Shown here: piece after piece, positions 8,333 through 14,772 of the stretch
Layout: each line of letters opens with the position of its first letter
Numbering within the stretch: position 1 is the stretch's first letter
NCBI GenBank assembly: GCA_964509335.1
Contig: CAZDXB010000033.1
Span: 1-28,068, forward strand
DNA length: 28,068 bases
From: CAZDXB01 sp964509335
GTDB taxonomy: Bacteria > Bacteroidota > Ignavibacteria > Kapaibacteriales > UBA2268
Reading direction: 5' to 3'
Translations under genes and position numbers: made by a program
The notes under the pieces: generated by a model
Told to the model about the DNA's origin: nothing
The model's input: the letters and a program-made list of their open reading frames with translations, nothing else
The model's database searches: none

Positions 8333-9520
8333 TTACATTTGTGAAAAAATCTCGTTCTCGAAATTCGTTAAAATAGAAATAAAAGGGTTGGGACTCGACT
8401 GCCCGAGCCCGCATTTCGAAGCTAATCTCATCGTTTCGCCCAAATCTTTCAACTCCTGAACGTACGACAAGGAACATTCGCCGCGTTCAATCATTTCCAC
8501 GCCCCCCAGCAACTTCACGTTGCCGATTCTGCAAGGCGTGCATTGTCCGCAGGACTCCTCGACGAAAAATTCCATAAAGTTTTTTAAAACGTGAACCATA
8601 TCGCGGCTTTCGTTAAATATCATAATAGAGCCGCCTGTAGATAAGTCTTCGTAAGAAATAACTCTGTCGAATTGATTCTTAGAAATGCAATGCCCCGCGG
8701 CGCCGCCTACTTGAACTGCTTTGGTGTTTTTAGCTCCTACCTTTTCCAGCAATTCGCTCACTGAAATGCCAAAGGGAACCTCGTAAACCCCGGGATAACT
8801 GCAATCGCCCGAAACGGAAACCAACTTAGTGCCTTTAGATTCCATTGTTCCGTATTCCATAAACCAATCGGCTCCGCGCTCAATAATTATTGGGGTTGTA
8901 GCTAAAGTTTCAACGTTGTTAACTACTGTCGGCATACCTTTAAATCCGGTGTTAACGGGAAACGGCGGGCGGTTCCTCGCTTCGCCGCGATGCCCTTCCA
9001 TCGACTCGATTAGAGCCGATTCCTCGCCGCACACGTAAGCTCCCGAGCCTAATCGAATATCGATATCGAAACTAAAATCAGTCCCTAAAATATTTTTTCC
9101 TAACTTATTATTATCTCTTAAATTGCCCAAGACTTCGTAAAGCTGACCTAGTAAATATTCATACTCGCCGCGCAAATAGATAAATCCTCTCTCGGCTCCT
9201 ATAGCGTAACCGCACAAAATGATACCGTCCATAACAAGCTCGGTGTACTCGGCGAGAAGAATTCTATCTTTAAACGTGCCGGGTTCTCCCTCGTCGGCGT
9301 TGCAAACTATATATTTAGAATCGCCTTTAGCCGCCGCGGCTAACATCCACTTAGTCCCCGTAGGAAAACCAGCTCCTCCTCGACCCTTCAAACCGGAATC
9401 TCTGATTTCCATAATAACGTCGGAAGGGCTTTTCCTTAAAGCCTTTTCCAAGAACTTATCGTAAGACTCGCGAACTAAAAGTTCTTTATCGAATATCGCT
9501 GATTTATTCTTTATCGGCAT
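8333..9520 (-). CDS. hydB: NuoF/HydB-type flavoprotein subunit (NADH, FMN, [4Fe-4S]) of the hydrogenase
   Basis: The protein has 395 residues. NADH-binding glycine motif GRGGAGFPTGTKW (46-58), FMN motif NADEGEPGTFKDR (74-86), SLBB-like middle region, and [4Fe-4S] ligands C324, C327, C330 and C370. It passes electrons between NAD(H) and the Fe-S chain of HydA. Bifurcating HydB proteins such as that of Thermotoga are about 600 residues, with an extra N-terminal thioredoxin-like [2Fe-2S] domain and a C-terminal 2[4Fe-4S] domain. Both are absent here, so the protein resembles respiratory NuoF or the short HydB of NADH-only complexes. It lies 11 bases upstream of hydA and 8 bases downstream of hydC. 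Confidence 0.93.
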   Translation of the reverse strand: MPIKNKSAIFDKELLVRESYDKFLEKALRKSPSDVIMEIRDSGLKGRGGAGFPTGTKWMLAAAAKGDSKYIVCNADEGEPGTFKDRILLAEYTELVMDGIILCGYAIGAERGFIYLRGEYEYLLGQLYEVLGNLRDNNKLGKNILGTDFSFDIDIRLGSGAYVCGEESALIESMEGHRGEARNRPPFPVNTGFKGMPTVVNNVETLATTPIIIERGADWFMEYGTMESKGTKLVSVSGDCSYPGVYEVPFGISVSELLEKVGAKNTKAVQVGGAAGHCISKNQFDRVISYEDLSTGGSIMIFNESRDMVHVLKNFMEFFVEESCGQCTPCRIGNVKLLGGVEMIERGECSLSYVQELKDLGETMRLASKCGLGQSSPNPFISILTNFENEIFSQM

Positions 9521-9528
9521 AACTTTAC

Positions 9529-10002
9529 CTATTTTATATTCTTAATAATTTCGACAACTTTGCGCGGCGTCAAACGAGTGTAAACCTTGTCGTTTATCAT
9601 CATAGCCGGACCTTGGTCGCACATACCCATACAATTAATGTATTCCAAGGAAAACTTCTCGTCTTCGGTAGATTCGCCAAACTTAATTCCCAACTCCATT
9701 TCCAACGCTTTAACTATAGCGTCCTTGCCGGCTAAATCGCAGGAAATCGTCCTGCAAACCCTGACGACGTTCCTTCCTTTTTTCTTCGTCGATAAAAAAG
9801 AATAAAAGGACAACGCTCCAAATACTTCAACCGGATGAATGCCCAAAACGTCTGCTATCACCTGTTGAGAATGTTCGGATACAAAGCCATGTCTGTTTTG
9901 AACTTGTTGCATTATCGGCAGTAAAGATTCGCGCTCGTAACCGAATCGTTCCGCTAGTTCTTTAATTTCTTCGACTAAGCCGCTCTTTTCCGTATCAATC
10001 AT
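9529..10002 (-). CDS. hydC: NuoE/HydC-type [2Fe-2S] subunit of the hydrogenase
   Basis: The 157-residue protein is a helical bundle followed by a thioredoxin-like [2Fe-2S] domain with ligands C83, C88 (CRTISC) and C124, C128 (CMGMC). Length matches NuoE and HydC. It pairs with HydB at the NADH end of the complex. Its ATG overlaps the response regulator stop (ATGA at 10002-9999), so translation is coupled. A run of eight G and five A sits directly before the ATG, replacing a normal ribosome site; see the finding on this tract. Confidence 0.93.
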   Translation of the reverse strand: MIDTEKSGLVEEIKELAERFGYERESLLPIMQQVQNRHGFVSEHSQQVIADVLGIHPVEVFGALSFYSFLSTKKKGRNVVRVCRTISCDLAGKDAIVKALEMELGIKFGESTEDEKFSLEYINCMGMCDQGPAMMINDKVYTRLTPRKVVEIIKNIK

Positions 10003-10382
10003 TTTTCCCCCCCCGCTTCTTCTAAATAATAATTCACTTTTTCGACTAATACGTCGGGAGAAACGGGTTTTTCTAAAAAGTCCTGAACGGGAAGAGAATC
10101 CCCCGGTCCAAATTCGTAACCCATCGTCTTTGAAACTGAGGTCAATAGAATAATCGGCTTCTTAAAACCTATTTTCCTCAGTTTGTTCGCCAAATAAAAC
10201 CCGTCGTCCGGTTCGTCCATCATTACGTCCAATAAAATTAAATCCGGACCTTCCGAATCTATAGTTTCCAAACCGTCGCTTACCGAAGCGGCGGAAACTA
10301 CATCGAAGCCCTTCGACTCCAATATTATAGAGCAAGCTTCGACGATATCCGGGTCGTCGTCTATTATCGCTACTTTAGGCAT
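9999..10382 (-). CDS. Stand-alone response regulator receiver (CheY-like)
   Basis: The 127-residue protein is a single receiver domain. Acidic pocket D8-D9-D10, phosphoacceptor D52 (LILLDVMM), switch residue T80 and K103 (LEKPV) are present. There is no DNA-binding or enzymatic output domain. As first gene of the hydrogenase operon, and with a histidine kinase just past the operon's end, it probably receives phosphate from that kinase. How the signal reaches a target is not evident. The start is supported by GGTGG just upstream. The last codons (AGGEK) run through the poly-G tract shared with the hydC leader. Confidence 0.9.
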   Translation of the reverse strand: MPKVAIIDDDPDIVEACSIILESKGFDVVSAASVSDGLETIDSEGPDLILLDVMMDEPDDGFYLANKLRKIGFKKPIILLTSVSKTMGYEFGPGDSLPVQDFLEKPVSPDVLVEKVNYYLEEAGGEK

Positions 10383-10559
10383 ATACCACCAATTATTTTT
10401 TATTTAACCAAATACTTTATAGCCGCAAAAATAGTAAATATTAATTTCTTATTTGAAAATTAAGTCAAATCTAATAGCTATTTCCTATTTTTTTTTATGT
10501 TTTTCAGTTTTCATTGATTATTTTACAGTTTTATCGTAAATATTAAATAGGAGAAATTT
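10383..10559. promoter_or_regulatory. Divergent promoter region of hydrogenase operon and regulator-like gene
   Basis: This 177-base AT-rich gap drives the response regulator-hydCBA operon leftward and the 84-residue gene rightward. It contains an 11-bp direct repeat GTAAATATTAA (10434-10444 and 10536-10546), one copy near each gene. It also has a 10-bp palindrome AATAGCTATT (10473-10482) and a TAnnTTTG box on the - strand (10473-10466) without a matching TTTG. A strong AGGAGA ribosome site (10549-10554) precedes the rightward gene. Promoter function is inferred from gene orientation; the individual boxes are not proven. Confidence 0.5.
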
Positions 10560-10814
10560 ATGGACAAATCAATTTTAGCGATTCTCGTTGGCAGTAGAGA
10601 AAAATCCGCCGTAACCGTTCAAAAAATTCTGACCGGCTGGGGCTGTAAAATCAAAACCAGACTCGGAATTCACGACGGCGTTCTCGACGATTGTTCCGAC
10701 GAAGGACTTATTATCTTGGAAATAGTAGGCGAACAAAAAGACAACGAAGAACTCGCGCGAAAACTCAAACTCGTCGAAGACGTCGATTGCAAACTAATTC
10801 ATCTGTCTGTATAG
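10560..10814 (+). CDS. Small ACT-like protein resembling TM1266-type iron-only hydrogenase system regulator
   Basis: The protein has 84 residues. The fold pattern is that of the TM1266 family (about 80-residue ACT-like proteins next to [FeFe] hydrogenase genes): a beta strand (ILAILV), a helix, 'G-C-K-I-K-T-R-L-G-I' around 29-38, a strand (GLIILEIVG) and a closing helix-strand ending KLIHL. I judge this from overall pattern and context, not from an alignment. The ACT fold suggests ligand-controlled oligomerisation. No DNA-binding motif is visible. It is transcribed divergently from the hydrogenase operon with an excellent ribosome site, so it may regulate hydrogenase expression or assembly. 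Confidence 0.62.
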   Translation: MDKSILAILVGSREKSAVTVQKILTGWGCKIKTRLGIHDGVLDDCSDEGLIILEIVGEQKDNEELARKLKLVEDVDCKLIHLSV

Positions 10815-10847
10815 ACTTTTGCTTTTTCTCATAAAAATCAATCGAAT

Positions 10848-11525
10848 ATGTCTCGAAACAAAAGCTCTTACGACCTTTCGAGCAAGCCGGACGGTTATTT
10901 CGCTCAAAAAAGGTCGGAGATGCTCAAATATATTCCACAAAAAGCCGAAACAATTTTGGACGTCGGTTGCGGATACGGATTGTTCAGCCAACTCCTTAAA
11001 GAGAAGTTTAACGCGGAAGTCTGGGGAATAGAATTAGACAAAACCGCGGCGGTTGAAGCGCGAAAAAAAATCGACGAAGCAATCGAAGGAGACGTTAATA
11101 AAGCGATTGATAAACTACCGGATAAAAAATTCGATTGCGTCGTCTTTAACGACATATTAGAACATCTCGCCAATCCTTTCGAAATCCTAACAAAAATCAA
11201 GGATAAAGCGTCCGAGCGCGGCGTAATCGTTTGCTCTATACCAAACGTCCGATACATAAGAAATTTAAAGAAGTTGCTAATAGACAAACAATGGGAATAC
11301 GAAGACGAAGGAGTGTTAGACAAAACCCACCTAAGATTTTTCACCCTAAAAAGCGTCGTTAAAATGTTCGAAGACCTCGGATACGAAATAATAAGAATAG
11401 AAGGAATCAATCCGACAAAATCTTGGAAATTTCGTCTAATAAACCTTTTGTTTCTCGGAAACCTATCAGACGCGCGTTACTTGCAATTCGCTTGCGTCGC
11501 AAAGCCAAAAACCGACAAACAATAA
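10848..11525 (+). CDS. Class I SAM-dependent methyltransferase (Methyltransf_11/23 type)
   Basis: The protein has 225 residues. SAM-binding motif I is ILDVGCGYG (36-44), the acidic residue after strand 2 is E62 (GIELD), motif II/III is FDCVVFNDILEHL (95-107), and HLRFFT (161-166) is typical of UbiG-like and polysaccharide-cluster methyltransferases. The substrate cannot be read from sequence. It starts 33 bases after the regulator-like gene, on the same strand and with no terminator between, so they are probably co-transcribed, though no functional link is obvious. No clear ribosome site precedes the ATG. It ends 17 bases from the convergent nuoN stop. Confidence 0.85.
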   Translation: MSRNKSSYDLSSKPDGYFAQKRSEMLKYIPQKAETILDVGCGYGLFSQLLKEKFNAEVWGIELDKTAAVEARKKIDEAIEGDVNKAIDKLPDKKFDCVVFNDILEHLANPFEILTKIKDKASERGVIVCSIPNVRYIRNLKKLLIDKQWEYEDEGVLDKTHLRFFTLKSVVKMFEDLGYEIIRIEGINPTKSWKFRLINLLFLGNLSDARYLQFACVAKPKTDKQ

Positions 11526-11542
11526 AATCTATGTAGAGAAAT

Positions 11543-13051
11543 CTATCTCAATAAAATAGCTATCGAATTATTCGCCCAATCTAAAATCGGTCCGAAATAG
11601 AAAAAGAAAAACAAGGTCGGAACGACAAACACCATAAGCAGAGCGACGCTCGCCGGTTGGAATTGAAAACGTTCTTTGTTCTCGTTCTCCTCCAAGTTTC
11701 TAATAAACAGATTCCTCAGAACTTTAACGTAGTAGTAAAGCGATACTACCGTATTCAAAACTCCTATAACGGCAAGCCAAATAAAGTTCGCTTCGATAGC
11801 GGCGGCGAAAATATAGAATTTACCGATAAATCCCGCCGTAGGAGGCAAACCGGTCAAAGAGAACAAAAAGATACCTAAGCTAACGCTCAGAACGGGCGCC
11901 CTGTATCCTAGCCCTCTGTAATCTTCTAAATCCTCGCTTCCGATTTTATTTGCCAAAAGTTGCACTACGAAAAAGGCTCCAAGGTTCATAAACAAATAGA
12001 ACAAGAAATATATCAGAACCGCGGAAACCCCCGTATCGGTCATCACGCAAACGCCCATTAAAAGATATCCGGCGTGAGCGATGCTCGAATACGCAAGAAG
12101 CCTTTTCATATTCGTCTGCCACAGGGCGACAATGTTTCCGAGAGTCATCGTCAGAATCGATAAGACCGCTATTACGAAACGCCAGTCAATCGCTCCTAGC
12201 AAATTCCAAACCCCAGTATAAACCCCGGAGTCCAAATCAATAAAAGCGCCCTTGATAAAGCGTATCAATATTGCGAATCCGGCGGCTTTGGAAGCTACCG
12301 AAAGATAAGCAGTTATCGTTATGGGAGCGCCCTCGTAAACATCCGGCGTCCAAAAATGGAAAGGAACCGCCGATATTTTATAAGCAATGCCCGCCAAAAT
12401 CATAAACGTCGAGATGAATAAAGCGTAAACGTTTAGTCCGCCATGCGCTATCGCTTCGTTTATTTCGAATAAATTCAAAGTTCCCGTCAAACCGTACAAA
12501 ATCGAAATACCGTATATCATAACGCCGGAAGAAACGGCGCCGAATATAACGTATTTCAACGAAGCTTCGCTCGCTCTGTGGTTTTCTTTGGTGTAACCCG
12601 CCAAAACATAAGAGCTGATACTCATCGTTTCTATAGCGAGATAAACCATAACCAAGTTATTAGCTCCGGCAAGCAGAAACATTCCAAACGTCATCCCGAT
12701 TATCAAGCTGTAATACTCTCCCATAGTCCTTCCTTTCTCGTAAAGCTCGTCGGAAAAGAAAGACATCAGAACGACCAAGAAACTCGAGAACAAAATGACG
12801 TATTTAAAATACTGAGCGAAAGGGTCAACCGACAACACTTCCGAAAAAGCTCCGTAACCTTCGCTCGGCTGTCCAATCATAAAAATTAAAGCGATAACAA
12901 AGCCCACGATAGCGACAACAGCCGAAGCGTTTCTCGATTTCTTAAAAATCAAATCGACTATTAACGCTACGACGAAAGCTATAGCCAACGTCGCCTCTGG
13001 CTTAAACAAGCTTACGCTTTTTTGCAACTCTATTAAAAACTGATCAAGCAT
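11543..13051 (-). CDS. nuoN: Complex I proton-pumping subunit N
   Basis: The protein has 502 residues and about 14 transmembrane helices of the Mrp-antiporter type. Conserved channel residues: E141 (AIET), K225 in AYKISAVPFHFWTPD, K255 (SVASKAAG) and K411 (GFIGKF), equivalent to the E. coli NuoN lysines. This is the last gene of the nuo operon, 26 bases after nuoM. No terminator is visible in the 17 bases before the convergent methyltransferase stop, so transcripts from the two strands may overlap. Confidence 0.96.
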   Translation of the reverse strand: MLDQFLIELQKSVSLFKPEATLAIAFVVALIVDLIFKKSRNASAVVAIVGFVIALIFMIGQPSEGYGAFSEVLSVDPFAQYFKYVILFSSFLVVLMSFFSDELYEKGRTMGEYYSLIIGMTFGMFLLAGANNLVMVYLAIETMSISSYVLAGYTKENHRASEASLKYVIFGAVSSGVMIYGISILYGLTGTLNLFEINEAIAHGGLNVYALFISTFMILAGIAYKISAVPFHFWTPDVYEGAPITITAYLSVASKAAGFAILIRFIKGAFIDLDSGVYTGVWNLLGAIDWRFVIAVLSILTMTLGNIVALWQTNMKRLLAYSSIAHAGYLLMGVCVMTDTGVSAVLIYFLFYLFMNLGAFFVVQLLANKIGSEDLEDYRGLGYRAPVLSVSLGIFLFSLTGLPPTAGFIGKFYIFAAAIEANFIWLAVIGVLNTVVSLYYYVKVLRNLFIRNLEENENKERFQFQPASVALLMVFVVPTLFFFFYFGPILDWANNSIAILLR

Positions 13052-13077
13052 AATCCGATTCTTTATTTGTTATTTAA

Positions 13078-14709
13078 TTATAACCCGGCAAATTGTCCGC
13101 CGACCAATACAAAATCAAGCAAATGTTTAACCGACGCGTTCATCATATCTATCATAGGCGCCGGATAAATTCCCAAAAAGATTATAATTACAGCCAAGGG
13201 AACCAATGCCGTCAACTCGACCGCGTTTACATCGTCGTGTTTATATTTCTTGCCAGAAGGATCCCAAGGACCTTTCCACTTCTCAGGCAACTTGCCAAAG
13301 AAAACTCTCTGCAAAGCCCAGAGCATATATCCAGCGCCCAATATAATACCGCTCACGGATATAATAGTCAGCGTCTGATACGTCTGGAAAGCGCCTAAGA
13401 ACACAAGCGCTTCACTAATGAAACCGCTTAAACCGGGCAATCCTACGGCGGCGAAGAAAGCCACAGTCATAAGTCCCGTGTAAATCGGCATCTTGTTCGC
13501 CATACCGCCGAACTCGTCCAAACTTCTCGTGTGCGCTCTATCGTAAAGAACGCCCACAATAATAAAGAGCATAGAGGTGATTGTGCCGTGATTGAACATC
13601 TGGAATATCGCTCCTATCATTCCTTCAGTCGTCATAGAAGCCATTCCCAAAAGCACGTAACCCATATGACTTACGCTTGAATAAGCGATTAGTTTCTTGA
13701 AATCTTTCTTGCCGACTTTATGCTGTCCGAGAGCGCATAAAGCCCCGTAAACAATACTTATCATTCCAATAAAGGCAATCAAATCTTGGAAATACGCCAC
13801 TCCGTCTGGGAACATAGACCAGTTTATTCTCAGCATAGCGTAAGTTCCCATTTTCAGGAGAACTCCGGCAAGTATAACGCTTATCGGCGTGGGAGCCTCG
13901 ACGTGAGCGTCGGGCAACCAAGTGTGGAACGGCACTGTCGGAACTTTAATGGCGAATCCGATAAATAGCGCCATAAACGCTATCAATCGCCAAGTTGTGC
14001 CGAATCCGTATAATATTGAATCGGGAGCGAAATTGCTCGGATCCATCATCTCCAGCATATTAAACGAACCTACGCCGAGGTAAAGCGCCAAAATAACCAG
14101 CAACATAAAAATGCTGCCGACTAATGTGTATAAAAAGAACTTTATAGCCGCGTATTCTTTTCTCGGACCTCCCCAAATTCCTATTAAGAAATACATCGGG
14201 AGCAACATAACCTCCCAGAAAACGTAAAATAAAAAGAAGTCCAACGAAACAAAAACGCCCATCATACCGGCGTCCAAAAGCAAGAACATCGCGAAATATC
14301 CTTTAACGGCTTTCTTTATGCCAAACGAAGCGAACGCCGCCGCGAAACAAACTAACGCGGTCAATAGAACCATCGGCGCGCTAATTCCGTCAATACCGAC
14401 GAAATAATCAATATTAACGTCGCCGAGCAAAGGCATATTCGATACGGAAATCCAACTGACTTTCTCGACGAACTGCATTCCTTCTATACTGTTAATACCG
14501 GCGAGCGAAAAGTTATAATTGAAATAAATAACTAGCGCCAATATTAACTGCAGGAAGGTAATCAAAACCGTTAGCCATCGAAATAAGCCGGCAGATATTT
14601 CCCTACTATCCTCGTCTTTTCCTTTCGGTATGATAGCTATTAATATCATACCGATTATCGGCAGGAAGGTAATCCAAGTTAAAGGACCTATGCCTAAAAT
14701 GTTAAACAT
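13078..14709 (-). CDS. nuoM: Complex I proton-pumping subunit M
   Basis: The protein has 543 residues, about 14 transmembrane helices. Key residues E166 (VFWEVMLLPMY), K255 (AIKVPTVPFHTWLPDAHVEAP), K286 (LLKMG) and E433 (FISEAL) match E. coli NuoM E144, K234, K265 and E407. A GGAGG ribosome site lies just before the ATG, useful because the gap from nuoL is 63 bases. It is somewhat longer than the E. coli protein owing to a hydrophilic loop near 473-495 before the last helix. Confidence 0.96.
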   Translation of the reverse strand: MFNILGIGPLTWITFLPIIGMILIAIIPKGKDEDSREISAGLFRWLTVLITFLQLILALVIYFNYNFSLAGINSIEGMQFVEKVSWISVSNMPLLGDVNIDYFVGIDGISAPMVLLTALVCFAAAFASFGIKKAVKGYFAMFLLLDAGMMGVFVSLDFFLFYVFWEVMLLPMYFLIGIWGGPRKEYAAIKFFLYTLVGSIFMLLVILALYLGVGSFNMLEMMDPSNFAPDSILYGFGTTWRLIAFMALFIGFAIKVPTVPFHTWLPDAHVEAPTPISVILAGVLLKMGTYAMLRINWSMFPDGVAYFQDLIAFIGMISIVYGALCALGQHKVGKKDFKKLIAYSSVSHMGYVLLGMASMTTEGMIGAIFQMFNHGTITSMLFIIVGVLYDRAHTRSLDEFGGMANKMPIYTGLMTVAFFAAVGLPGLSGFISEALVFLGAFQTYQTLTIISVSGIILGAGYMLWALQRVFFGKLPEKWKGPWDPSGKKYKHDDVNAVELTALVPLAVIIIFLGIYPAPMIDMMNASVKHLLDFVLVGGQFAGL

Positions 14710-14772
14710 TAATCCTCCGGAATAAATTTATCTACTATTTTATTAATTACAAAAACCATCTATTACACTCGT

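Noticed and set aside
11526..11542. Shared terminator between methyltransferase and nuoN
   Set aside because: Only a short repeated ATCTAT is present, with no stem and T run.
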